Of a stretch of 64,000 nucleotides of DNA, positions 24,201 to 31,188 are shown one piece after another. This stretch comes from Thiohalophilus sp. (GTDB taxonomy: Bacteria; Pseudomonadota; Gammaproteobacteria; UBA6429; Thiohalophilaceae). Both the position numbers and the translations under genes were made by a program. The notes under the pieces were generated by a model that was given only the letters and a program-made list of their open reading frames with translations, was not told the origin of the DNA and did not search any database. Position 1 is the stretch's first letter. The number at the start of each line of letters is the position of its first letter. The stretch spans positions 838,698-902,697 of the forward strand of contig NZ_JAXHMV010000008.1 in the NCBI RefSeq assembly GCF_034521165.1. The letters are read 5' to 3'.

Positions 24201-24389
24201 TTCGACCTGGCCCTGAATCAGGTAGAGGGTGCGGTTGTCTTTTTCGCCTTCGCGAAACAGGGTCCGGCCGGCCGGCAGATCCTCGATGGTGGCCTTGCTG
24301 ACCAGCTCCTCGAGTTTGTCATAGGCGAGGTTACCCAGCGGTTCCAGGCCCTTGAGCAGGTTCTTGTCGAGTTTGGTCTTGCTGGCCAT
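21288..24389 (-). CDS. Large protein: two cNMP-binding domains, rhodanese-like domain, long coiled coil, membrane anchor
   Basis: 1033 residues. First cyclic-nucleotide-binding fold about 18-115, apparently degenerate. Second about 140-265, with an intact phosphate-binding cassette FGEEALITNGRRNAS (Glu and Arg present). Rhodanese-like domain about 268-350 (LLIDVRSHEEF, AEGSVNIPL), but where the catalytic Cys should stand the sequence is VLASADGTQSA, so no sulfurtransferase activity is expected. Residues about 365-830 are a Glu/Ala/Arg/Gln-rich coiled coil that includes eight near-identical 16-residue repeats. A single membrane helix (VFALAASLMLALGSGGVYLFL) near 945-965 is followed by a short charged tail. 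Likely a cAMP-responsive scaffold or tether; this is inference. No strong ribosome binding site. Confidence 0.85.
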   Translation of the reverse strand: MASKTKLDKNLLKGLEPLGNLAYDKLEELVSKATIEDLPAGRTLFREGEKDNRTLYLIQGQVEFRQSGEKKSRVIKSKNAQARQPLDNHQPHTGTAKAKGPVTVVSIDSALLEIILNDTPLDAYEFEVTELGGEDTTDWMLRFLQSRAFLKLPTDNIQAILMRMQERPAKKGDRIIHQGEQDDYYYIVQSGRCNVTRRPAPKAGEIPLATLEEGDGFGEEALITNGRRNASISMLEDGILMRLKKEDFLAYLAEPLITRLSESDTAAKLDNGALLIDVRSHEEFNRQHAEGSVNIPLSMLRLKLDGLNPDREYVLASADGTQSAAAAFLLTQHGFECGILDGGLQATSFKLTGGSDDQGEAAAAAAPASKRTAAAEKTRQAAEDQARKISQQADTARREAEQLAEKTASAEKAKRDAEQEIRRLSEQNQQAEKTARKQAEQARHQAEAELQKIQTAKRANEEKQQALDASLKRAQQIAAEATEAAKRSREKAEKEAAAIRRQAREEAEQLKQEMEETRRRFEQRTSQAEQEKEAQRQAAIEQARQEAKAIRQQAQSEAERLRSELETARQAVDQRAAEVEQQERQKQVSLLEKARSRAMELAEKTTRIAEQEAEEIRRKALEEAEQLRQEMEQTRQQVMEHAARAQQEAQARAKQEVEEQARREAEARARKEADEQARREAEARAKQEADEQARREAEARAKQEADEQARREADEARAKEEADEQARREAEARAKQEADEQARREAEARAKQEADEQARREAEARAKQEADEQARREAEARSRQQAEQESKQNQEREARRQQAIHQAQHRRQEQARRMAEEIKAKLEQAEQQRQAEEERQRGEGLSLARATLQRKPDGRIILEGEEDIFIFKEPSVTPEQIKAELDNEPQRGTGGSSAELPSFEIEETEKPVFKPLNTQAVHARLAEQQASHQQKRKKRHVFALAASLMLALGSGGVYLFLHPELIDQHVIARSDTGKSTTIRAGVGTLNNKESKEKDNKDEQSRQTHENNLESNLRERFDNLLEQWKEIVSR
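22057..22443 (-). repeat. 48-bp coding tandem repeat in the coiled coil
   Basis: Eight units begin at 22057, 22105, 22153, 22201, 22252, 22300, 22348 and 22396: 48 bp each except one of 51 bp. Each encodes EAEARAKQEADEQARR or a close variant. High identity implies recent expansion; copy number probably varies. Confidence 0.9.
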
Positions 24390-24538
24390 GTCTGAGTCAT
24401 CGAGTCCGGGTGGCGAATGGGCCCCCGTGCTAACGGCCTGCCAGGGCGCAACATTAGGGGTATGTAAAATTTAGACCATTATTGGGGCCTATGTTGTGAA
24501 ACCCCTCACAAAGGGGTCAATCCTGGCCCGCCAGCGGC

Positions 24539-25222
24539 TTAAAACCGGCGATGGAAGGAGAATCGGAATCCTTCCTGACTGCCACCCAGCCAGCTTGCCC
24601 CCAGGTAGCCTGTCCCGTCCAGCCAGTAGGAGAGCCCGGCACTGTAATAACCCCGCTCGGTTTGCTCGAAATCCAGCAGCGTGGTGGTATTGCCGCTGAC
24701 CCGCTGTTCGCCGTCACTGCGCAGTGTGCCGCCACTGGCGTGCAGTGTCAGCCGCTCGCTGAGGGCCACGCCCAGATCCAGCTGGGCGTAGGTATCGTAC
24801 CAGCGCAGTTCCACGTCTGTGTCACCCTCGTGGCCGTCGGTTTGCCGGTAGGTGTAGCCGCCGGTCAGCGCCAGATTCAGCGCAGTGATGTCGAGTAACA
24901 GCAGCGTCAGCTCAACCCCGCCGTAATAGCCGGTGGTGGTCCGGGCTGCCGGCAGCGGGTTGCCCGACTGGCTCAGCTCCAGATAGCCGGCCTTGAGGCT
25001 GCCCAGCAGGCGGGGTGCCAGACGCTCTTTCAGACGCACGCCCAGCAGCGAGCTTTTGCTGGTCAGTGTCTGGCCGGGATAGCGCCAGCGGGTTTCGTTA
25101 TGCTCGACCTGCATCGAGAAGTCCAGCTCGCCGGGGGCGTAGTCGGCAAAGGCCCGGGGCATGATCAACAGCGGGGTGAAAACGAGCAGCAGGCGTGCAA
25201 TGGCGTCAGAATACTTGGACAT
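24539..25222 (-). CDS. Putative outer-membrane beta-barrel protein
   Basis: 227 residues. A signal peptide is predicted (hydrophobic LLLVFTPLLI, cleavage after AFA near residue 27). The mature part is a succession of amphipathic strands with alternating polar and hydrophobic residues (LLGSLKAGYLELSQ, GYYGGVELTLLLL, LALTGGYTYR, YDTYAQLDLGVAL, YYSAGLSYWL, YLGASWLG) and it ends in Phe, the usual BAM recognition signal. About 8-10 strands would fit. No named family recognised. It lies upstream of the cNMP protein gene in the same direction, 149 bases away, and is divergent from cfa. Confidence 0.7.
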   Translation of the reverse strand: MSKYSDAIARLLLVFTPLLIMPRAFADYAPGELDFSMQVEHNETRWRYPGQTLTSKSSLLGVRLKERLAPRLLGSLKAGYLELSQSGNPLPAARTTTGYYGGVELTLLLLDITALNLALTGGYTYRQTDGHEGDTDVELRWYDTYAQLDLGVALSERLTLHASGGTLRSDGEQRVSGNTTTLLDFEQTERGYYSAGLSYWLDGTGYLGASWLGGSQEGFRFSFHRRF

Positions 25223-25348
25223 GAACTGGCATTAATCCTCAACTGGAGCACTGGATAATTGCGGGAATATCCGGCATAGTCAAGAGTGGACGTGCTGTGG
25301 GTAGCTGATGAATATACGCGGCACAATCGACACGAAACGGAGTGCATG

Positions 25349-26719
25349 ATGCGCGAGCAACAACACAAAACAGAACAGAATTCAACGAAGTCGTCGTCAT
25401 CCTCATCGTCGGTTGCCGAACGCAAAAAACAGGCCTGGGGAGTTGATGAGCAGGGCGAGCGGCGTATCGGGATCAAGGCCAAAAAAGGATCTCAGAGCGC
25501 CAGCCATCCGTTTGGCACCGTGACCGCGCTGGATCGCTGGTTTGTTAACAAGATAATGGAAGTACCCGACCACCCGCCGGTCAATTTGGCGTTGTGGGAT
25601 GGTAAGCAGATCAACCAGGTGGAAGAACCGGTGGCGAGTCTGCGCTTTAACGATCGACTGGCGATCTGGAAGCTGGTACTGCATCCCGAGCTGCATTTCG
25701 GTGATCTCTACAGCGCCGGGCGCATCAGTTTCGAGGGCGACATGGTGCGCTTTCTCGAAGAGGTGTATAGCGGACTCAAGCGCAATGGCAAGCAGGGCTG
25801 GTTTCGCAAGCTGGTCAACTGGCTGGGTCACCGGCGTATCGCCAATTCGCTCTCCCGCGCCCGCGACAATATCTATCACCACTACGATATCAGTAATGAA
25901 TTCTATCGCCTGTGGCTGGACAGGGTGGCCATGCAGTACACCTGTTCCTACTTTCCCGAACCAGACATGTCGCTGGAGGAGTCGCAGACGGCCAAGCTGC
26001 ACCACATCTGCCGCAAGCTGCAGCTGAAACCGGGTGATCGGGTAGTCGAAGCCGGCTGTGGCTGGGGTGGGCTGGCACGCTTTATGGCCAAACATTATGG
26101 CGTGACGGTCAAGGCCTATAACATTTCCCGCGAACAGGTCCGGTTTGCCCGCGAGCAGGCCGAGGAGCAGGGACTCAGCGACCAGGTTGAATACGTCGAG
26201 GATGATTATCGCAACATTCGTGGCAGCTTTGACGTGTTTGTCTCGGTCGGCATGCTCGAGCACGTCGGAACCCGCGATTACAGCGAGCTGGGCCGGGTCA
26301 TCGACCGGTGTCTTGAACCCGACGGACGCGGACTGATTCATACCATCGGCCGTAACGTGGCCGGTCCCATGAACCCCTGGATCGAACGGCGGATTTTCCC
26401 CGGCGCCTATCCGCCTTCCCTGCGCGAGATGATGGACATTTTCGAACCCTGCCGCTTTTCGGTGCAGGATGTTGAAAACCTGCGTTTGCATTACGCCAGG
26501 ACCCTGGAACACTGGCTGGCCCGTTACGAGGAAAATACCGATACCGTCCGGGAAATGTTCGATGAGGAGTTTGTGCGGGCCTGGCGCCTGTATCTGTGCG
26601 GCTCGATCGCGGCGTTTACCAGCGGCGAGTTACAGCTGTTCCAGGTGGTCTTTACCCGCGCGCAACATAATCAGCTGCCATGGTCTCGCGCCTATTTATA
26701 CACCCAGGATGCCGGCTGA
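25349..26719 (+). CDS. cfa: Cyclopropane-fatty-acyl-phospholipid synthase family methyltransferase
   Basis: Transfers a methylene from SAM to the double bond of membrane phospholipid acyl chains, or a related alkylation. Family hallmarks: HYDISNEFYRLWLD, MQYTCSYFPEP, SAM motif VVEAGCGWGGLARFMA, ISREQVRFA, SVGMLEHVG (bicarbonate-binding Glu), HTIGRN, and the C-terminal ELQLFQVVF. The Cys of E. coli LNACAGAF appears as Ser here (LCGSIAAF). The N terminus has a low-complexity Ser run (about 15-21). Start: ATG 25346 or 25349, with CGGAG at 25338-25342 favouring 25349. Ten bases separate its stop from the FAD reductase start, so they form an operon. Confidence 0.9.
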   Translation: MREQQHKTEQNSTKSSSSSSSVAERKKQAWGVDEQGERRIGIKAKKGSQSASHPFGTVTALDRWFVNKIMEVPDHPPVNLALWDGKQINQVEEPVASLRFNDRLAIWKLVLHPELHFGDLYSAGRISFEGDMVRFLEEVYSGLKRNGKQGWFRKLVNWLGHRRIANSLSRARDNIYHHYDISNEFYRLWLDRVAMQYTCSYFPEPDMSLEESQTAKLHHICRKLQLKPGDRVVEAGCGWGGLARFMAKHYGVTVKAYNISREQVRFAREQAEEQGLSDQVEYVEDDYRNIRGSFDVFVSVGMLEHVGTRDYSELGRVIDRCLEPDGRGLIHTIGRNVAGPMNPWIERRIFPGAYPPSLREMMDIFEPCRFSVQDVENLRLHYARTLEHWLARYEENTDTVREMFDEEFVRAWRLYLCGSIAAFTSGELQLFQVVFTRAQHNQLPWSRAYLYTQDAG

Positions 26720-26729
26720 CGAGGATAAT

Positions 26730-27878
26730 ATGACGCAAGTGGATATCCTGATCGTCGGCGGTGGACCCGCCGGCTCTTCTTTTGCCTGGGCATTGCGCGA
26801 TACATCGCTGCGCATTGCCGTGATGGACAAGCGTGAATTCCCGCGCGACAAGGTCTGTGCCGGCTGGGTGACCCCGGCGGTCATGGAGACCTTGCAAATC
26901 GATCTGGATGATTATCGCCAGGGCCGTACCCTGCAACCGATCAGTGGTTTTCGGGTCAGCCAGCTGGGCCAGAAGCAGGTGGAGACCCACTACCAGGATG
27001 AGCCGGTGAGCTACGGGATTCGTCGACGCGAGTTCGATGAATACCTGTTACGTCGTAGCGGTGCCGAGTTAATGCTGGGCCGGGCTTTCAAAACGATGGA
27101 ACGCGACGGAGACAGCTGGCTGATCAACGGCGAAATCCGGGCGTCACTGGTGATCGGGGCGGGGGGCCATTTTTGCCCCGTCGCCCGGCGCATTGGCGCC
27201 AAACTGGGCAGCAGCGAGCAGGTCGTGGCCGCCCAGGAAATCGAGTTTGAAATGAGCGAGGAACAAAAGGCGGGTTGTCATGCCGAGCCGGAAGTGCCCG
27301 AACTGTTCTTTACGCCGGATCTCAAGGGCTATGGCTGGATCTTCCGCAAGGGGGATTATCTGAATGTCGGTCTGGGGCGGGAAGAGAATCACCGTCTGTC
27401 GGAACATGTCCGCGCCTTTTGCGACTTTCTGCGCGAGTCAGGACGACTTGATTTCGACATTACCGACAAGTTCCAGGGCCATGCCTATCTGCTGTATCCC
27501 CATGCCCTGCGTCAGGTGGTGGATGAAGGTGTTCTGTTGATCGGCGATGCGGCCGGCCTGGCCTATCCGCAAAGCGGGGAAGGCATTCGTCCGGCGATTG
27601 AATCGGCCCTGCTGGCGGCGCAGGTGATACGCGAGGCGGCCGGCGATTATTCGCAGGAAAAACTTCAGCCCTATCAACAGGTGCTGGAAGAACGTTTTGG
27701 TCAGCGCCAGCCGGCGCCCTCACTGCTCGAACGTCTGCCGCTGGGGATCAAACAGGTACTGGCCAGTCGCCTGATGCAGACGCACTGGTTTACCCGCAAG
27801 GTCGTCATCGATCGCTGGTTCCTGCAGTCTCACCAGCCCCCCCTGCAACAGTTCACCTCCGTGTCCCACGGTTCATAG
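26730..27878 (+). CDS. FAD-dependent oxidoreductase, geranylgeranyl reductase family
   Basis: 382 residues. N-terminal FAD-binding Rossmann motif ILIVGGGPAGSSFA, then the family motifs FPRDKVCAGW (about 32-41), SYGIRRREFDEYLL, and the second FAD motif VLLIGDAAGLAYPQSGEGI near 270. The family includes geranylgeranyl reductases and other enzymes reducing isolated double bonds of lipids. Start ATG 26730 has GAGGA four bases upstream. It directly follows cfa, so a joint role in modifying acyl-chain double bonds is a fair inference, but the substrate is not known. Confidence 0.85.
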   Translation: MTQVDILIVGGGPAGSSFAWALRDTSLRIAVMDKREFPRDKVCAGWVTPAVMETLQIDLDDYRQGRTLQPISGFRVSQLGQKQVETHYQDEPVSYGIRRREFDEYLLRRSGAELMLGRAFKTMERDGDSWLINGEIRASLVIGAGGHFCPVARRIGAKLGSSEQVVAAQEIEFEMSEEQKAGCHAEPEVPELFFTPDLKGYGWIFRKGDYLNVGLGREENHRLSEHVRAFCDFLRESGRLDFDITDKFQGHAYLLYPHALRQVVDEGVLLIGDAAGLAYPQSGEGIRPAIESALLAAQVIREAAGDYSQEKLQPYQQVLEERFGQRQPAPSLLERLPLGIKQVLASRLMQTHWFTRKVVIDRWFLQSHQPPLQQFTSVSHGS

Positions 27879-27880
27879 CA

Positions 27881-29044
27881 TTATTTAAGCTTCGCCAGCC
27901 AGCGCTGATCGAATTTGTCGATGATCTTTTGTTTGACCGTCGGATCCAGGAAGGTGTCAGCCGCGGTTTCGCGGATCGGTTGAGGGGAGGCGGGTTTGTG
28001 GTGGCCGATGTTGTCCAGCCGCTGTTGCAATAGCGGCGCCGGGTCTTTGACATCGGAAGGGGTGTTGAAAGCGTCCTTGATCCACTCTTGCATCTCTGTG
28101 CGATTCAGACCACGCCGCAACACCTGAACCATGCTGGCGTAAGGGCGATGTTCCGGTTGGCTCTCGCGTCGCGCGAGCTGGGTAATCTTGGGCCAGAAGC
28201 GGGTTTTTAAAAACGTTTCGGTGACAATCAGCTGGGAGAACAGGCTGGCAATCTCGTCATCATTGGCAATATCCAGGGCATAGCGATCCGCCTCCAGTTC
28301 GTTCTGACGCACGGCATAAAACGCCAGCGCGGCATAAAATGGGGCGTAGATAGCGAACAGCCATTGCAGGGGGCGCGCCAGCGGCGATTTTTGTTGTTTG
28401 AATGCCTGATGATAATGCTGCCAGGTCTGACACAGGGCCGTCAGCCAGCCGACATATCGATTATGAATGCCGCTGAGTTGACCGATGCGCCGTGCCAGCA
28501 CGGATTTGAAATGGGCCGGCGGCAGGGTCAGCAAACTGTCGAGGCCGATGACCAGCGTATGCTGATGGAGCAGGGGCAGGCCCGGACGGGGGGTACGGAT
28601 CACCTCGACGCCGAAACCTTCGCGCAGGATAATCTGATCGAGTACCGGGTATTTGAAGTCCTGGCGCAGTTGTTCCACCAGCTGAAACAGTTTCGGCGCA
28701 TTTTGCCGGTGAATTTCCAGGCCTTTGGGTAAAGCAAAGCGGTTGAAGAGTAATGGCGTGCTCAGGGCCAGGGCGAACAGAATGATAAGCAAATTGAGGC
28801 CGCTCCATAACCACTCCTGCCAGGTGCTGGCGATCTGCCATTGGCGAGGCAAATCACTCAGCAGACCCAAAGCAATCAAGGGAAACAGCAGCAACAACAG
28901 ATAGCCCGCCAGAGCAAACAGCGTGACCAGACCCCGATACACCAGCGGCTGACGGACGGCCAGTGGCTCTAGCCGGCGTTGCAATCCGACGGCCCGGCTC
29001 GGCGGGTTGGCGCGGTTCAACAGGCGAGAGACGAAGATGGTCAT
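27881..29044 (-). CDS. M48-like membrane protein lacking the HExxH active site
   Basis: 387 residues with an M48 metalloprotease outline: two to three membrane helices before residue 125, a QIILREGFGVEVIRT strand, and the C-terminal ligand motif NELEADRYA near 250. Where M48 enzymes have VLAHE-x-x-H, this protein reads VLARRIGQLSG: both zinc His and the catalytic Glu are replaced (Arg, Gln and Arg). The third ligand motif survives. It is therefore probably a pseudoprotease with a binding or regulatory role. Its stop lies two bases from that of the convergent FAD reductase gene. Confidence 0.8.
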   Translation of the reverse strand: MTIFVSRLLNRANPPSRAVGLQRRLEPLAVRQPLVYRGLVTLFALAGYLLLLLFPLIALGLLSDLPRQWQIASTWQEWLWSGLNLLIILFALALSTPLLFNRFALPKGLEIHRQNAPKLFQLVEQLRQDFKYPVLDQIILREGFGVEVIRTPRPGLPLLHQHTLVIGLDSLLTLPPAHFKSVLARRIGQLSGIHNRYVGWLTALCQTWQHYHQAFKQQKSPLARPLQWLFAIYAPFYAALAFYAVRQNELEADRYALDIANDDEIASLFSQLIVTETFLKTRFWPKITQLARRESQPEHRPYASMVQVLRRGLNRTEMQEWIKDAFNTPSDVKDPAPLLQQRLDNIGHHKPASPQPIRETAADTFLDPTVKQKIIDKFDQRWLAKLK

Positions 29045-29142
29045 AAGTGACGTGGAACCCTGTTATTGCACTCTTGCAAGTCAGTAAGGACGACAGGAAG
29101 GTCGCGGTCAGGCCAAACATAACGAAATTGTCGAACGAGGTA

Positions 29143-29589
29143 ATGATGCGTATCACATTTTCAGCGATTGTCGGGGGAGTGGTCGGGGCCTTGCTGCTGG
29201 CCGGTTGCGGCGAGCCGGAAGATGATGCCGCACAGATCGCCCGGGCCATTGGAGCCATGCAGGCGGGGATCGAAGAGCGGCGCACCACTCCGGTACTGGC
29301 GCACCTGGCGGAGGACTTTCGTGCTGGTGAGGATCTGCGACAGCGGGAACTGCGGGCCATGATGCTGTATCACTTCCGTCGTTATCCCGATATCAAGGTC
29401 GTGATCCATAACCGGGACATCCGGGTGCAGGGTGATCAGGCGGATGTCACCCTCGAGGCGCTGTTGCTCGCTGGCAGGAGCGTGTTACCCGAGCGGGGAC
29501 GACGCTATTCGGTCAGCATGCGCTGGCACAAGCGGGCGGGGGAATGGTCCCTGTCACGCATCCGGTGGCAAACGCGGGGCGGAGGTTAA
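29143..29589 (+). CDS. Small lipoprotein with NTF2-like fold
   Basis: 148 residues. Lipoprotein signal: basic start, hydrophobic core FSAIVGGVVGALLLAGCGE with Cys near residue 21. The mature part has a helical stretch (IARAIGAMQAGIEERRTTPVLAHLAEDF) and then four beta strands (IKVVIHNRDIRVQGDQADVTLEALLLAG, YSVSMRWHKRAGEWSLSRIRW), an order typical of NTF2-like/SnoaL proteins. No catalytic motif; role unknown. Start ATG 29143 is followed by a second ATG and preceded by GAGGT. The stop TAA is the first part of a long inverted repeat. Confidence 0.7.
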   Translation: MMRITFSAIVGGVVGALLLAGCGEPEDDAAQIARAIGAMQAGIEERRTTPVLAHLAEDFRAGEDLRQRELRAMMLYHFRRYPDIKVVIHNRDIRVQGDQADVTLEALLLAGRSVLPERGRRYSVSMRWHKRAGEWSLSRIRWQTRGGG

Positions 29590-29691
29590 ACCTGAACCGG
29601 CGTTACGAATACCCGAATACGCCGAGTTTAACCGGTGCGACTGTACCGCATATTTTACGGGTATTCAGAACGCCGGTTCCGATGCAGGTTT
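29588..29691. repeat. Long inverted repeat filling a convergent gap and forming both stop codons
   Basis: Left arm 29588-29615 and right arm 29658-29691 pair in three perfect blocks: AAACCTG, AACCGGCGTT and GAATACCCG (7, 10 and 9 bp), with a 6-base insertion in the right arm and two mismatches. Both neighbouring genes, the lipoprotein (+) and the Nudix gene (-), end with the TAA of TAAACCTG at the outer end of their arm. It may serve as a two-way terminator; no T-tract follows. Confidence 0.75.
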
Positions 29692-30235
29692 ACGGCGCAC
29701 GGTTATTGGCGTTGATCGTGTGGGTGTAGACCGGAAAATTGCCCTGGCGGCGATCGTCGAAAAACCGTTCCAGCGTATAGTGGATAGTGCGAAATGCCAG
29801 TTCCTGCCAGGGGATTTCGCTCTCATCGAACAGCCGCACCTCCAGGCTTTCCTCACCGGCGGCGAAATCGAGATCCAGTAAGCGGGCGCGATACATCACA
29901 TATACCTGGTCGACGTGTGGCAGGCTGATCAGGGTGTAAATGTGGTCGATTTCGACATTGGCGCAAGCCTCTTCTTCGGATTCACGCAATGCCGCCTGTT
30001 CCATGGTCTCGCCCAGTTCCATGAACCCGGCCGGCAGGGTCCAGGTCCCGTAACGGGGTTCGATGGCGCGCTTGCACAGCAGTACCTTGTCTTCCCAGAC
30101 CGGCAGGGTACCGGCAACGATCTTGGGGTTGTGATAATGAATGGTCTGGCATTGATCGCAGACATAGCGCAGCCGATTATCCCCGTCGGGTATACGGCTG
30201 TTAACCCGGTGTCCGCATTCGCTACAAAATTTCAT
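29690..30235 (-). CDS. Nudix hydrolase with N-terminal zinc ribbon
   Basis: 181 residues. Cys pairs FCSECGHR (4, 7) and YVCDQC (26, 29) form a zinc ribbon. The Nudix box GFMELGETMEQAALRESEEEA (read in two parts, about 70-90) keeps the metal-binding REx-x-EE core. Domain order resembles NudC-type NADH or mRNA decapping enzymes but the protein is shorter and lacks NudC's SQPWPFPxS motif, so substrate is undefined (nucleoside diphosphate derivative). The yggX gene lies six bases upstream of its start, same strand, suggesting co-transcription. Confidence 0.87.
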   Translation of the reverse strand: MKFCSECGHRVNSRIPDGDNRLRYVCDQCQTIHYHNPKIVAGTLPVWEDKVLLCKRAIEPRYGTWTLPAGFMELGETMEQAALRESEEEACANVEIDHIYTLISLPHVDQVYVMYRARLLDLDFAAGEESLEVRLFDESEIPWQELAFRTIHYTLERFFDDRRQGNFPVYTHTINANNRAP

Positions 30236-30241
30236 AACGGA

Positions 30242-30526
30242 TTACGATGACTTATCGCGGGGTACATAGCCGTTGGGCAGGGCACCCTGATCGCTTTCGT
30301 TAAACAAAAAGCCAAGCATATGCTCTTCAATCATATCCAGATGACGCGGATCGGCGGTGCTGAGGCGGTTTTCGTTAATGATCGTGGTCAAACGGTCCAG
30401 CCACAGGCGCCAGCCTTCGGCCGAGACGTTCTCGACAATGCGCTGGCCGATTTCACCCGGGTAAGGTGCCTCGTCCAGGGCCGGCGCCTCGCGCTTGAGA
30501 ACCTGGCAGAAAACCGTATGTGTCAT
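30242..30526 (-). CDS. yggX: Fe(2+)-trafficking / oxidative damage protection protein YggX
   Basis: 94 residues, the full family length. Typical features: VFCQVLKREAPALDEAPYPGEIGQRI with the conserved Cys7, then W-x-x-WLDRLTTIINENRL and EEHMLGFLF. Family members protect Fe-S enzymes from oxidative damage and may carry iron. The usual neighbour mutY is absent. ATG 30526 has GGAG eight bases upstream; a longer frame to 30673 overlaps the divergent gene and is not needed. It is divergent from an A-type Fe-S carrier with 145 bases between starts, so both may share regulation. Confidence 0.95.
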   Translation of the reverse strand: MTHTVFCQVLKREAPALDEAPYPGEIGQRIVENVSAEGWRLWLDRLTTIINENRLSTADPRHLDMIEEHMLGFLFNESDQGALPNGYVPRDKSS

Positions 30527-30671
30527 GTGATTACTCCGGGTTCTGGTTGGATCGGGGGCCTGGAACCATTGCTGGTCTCGCCATGTCTGTATGATAAGAT
30601 TGGCAACAGACTTGATTATTATCTGCAATTCACCGCGGTCCCGCAAGGCCGCCCGACAGGAGGTAAACAGC

Positions 30672-31043
30672 ATGAGTCAGGCGCTGGCGTTCGAACCGGA
30701 GATTAACACGCAGGATATTCAGATCAGCGACAAGGCGGCGGGCCAGCTGCAGGCCATTATGCAAAACGCCGATGACGGTATCGAAGGCATTCGTATTTTT
30801 GTCACCGGCGGCGGTTGCGGTGGCATGACCTATGGCATGACTTACGCGGAATATATCGAGCCCCGTGACAAGGTTCTTGAAAAGGACGGTTTCAAGGTGG
30901 TGGTGGATGCCATTGCCCTGAGTTACCTCAAAGGCTGCGATATCGACTACACCGAAGAAGGCCGCGCCTCGTTTGTCTTCAATAACGTTTTCCAGAGCGT
31001 CGGCGGCAGCGGAGCATGCGGGTCCTGCGGGGCAGCCGGCTGA
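30672..31043 (+). CDS. A-type iron-sulfur carrier (HesB/IscA/ErpA family)
   Basis: 123 residues. Delivers or assembles Fe-S clusters. The three conserved Cys are present: one in GGGCGGMTYGM (near 50) and two in GSGACGSCG at the C terminus. SYLKGCDIDYTEEG and FVFNNVFQS are family motifs. I do not assign erpA, iscA or sufA: there is no neighbouring isc/suf cluster and the loop GGMTYGMTY differs from standard ErpA. A full AGGAGGT site lies at 30658-30664. The stop codon is inside a perfect hairpin followed by a heptamer repeat. Confidence 0.93.
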   Translation: MSQALAFEPEINTQDIQISDKAAGQLQAIMQNADDGIEGIRIFVTGGGCGGMTYGMTYAEYIEPRDKVLEKDGFKVVVDAIALSYLKGCDIDYTEEGRASFVFNNVFQSVGGSGACGSCGAAG

Positions 31044-31062
31044 CAGTCCGAAGGACTGTCAG
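31040..31062 (+). terminator. Perfect 10-bp hairpin across the Fe-S carrier stop codon
   Basis: CTGACAGTCC, loop GAA, GGACTGTCAG. The TGA stop (31041-31043) is in the left arm. No T-tract directly after; the heptamer element begins at the next base and a true terminator follows at 31085. Same arrangement as at 1459 and 56079. Confidence 0.6.
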
Positions 31063-31177
31063 TGACGAGGTACAAGGAGTATATAGGTGTGTAAAACACA
31101 CCTGGAATTTTTTTTTGCCTTTAAGAGGTAGTAAATAATATCAAGCGTCGAAGACACATAGTACTCGTCACTCGGCC
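31063..31177. repeat. Facing heptamer element, GTGACGAG family
   Basis: Left arm 31063-31082 (TGACGAGG, TACAAGG, AGTAT); right arm 31158-31177 (ATAGTACTCGTCACTCGGCC), which reads GGCCGAG, TGACGAG, TACTAT on the minus strand. An intrinsic terminator lies between the arms. The element fills the gap between the Fe-S carrier gene (+) and selO (-). Confidence 0.65.
31085..31116 (+). terminator. Intrinsic terminator
   Basis: AGGTGTGT, loop AAA, ACACACCT, then GGAA and nine T (31108-31116). It ends the Fe-S carrier transcript. Confidence 0.88.
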
Positions 31178-31188
31178 CGGCAGCAGGC

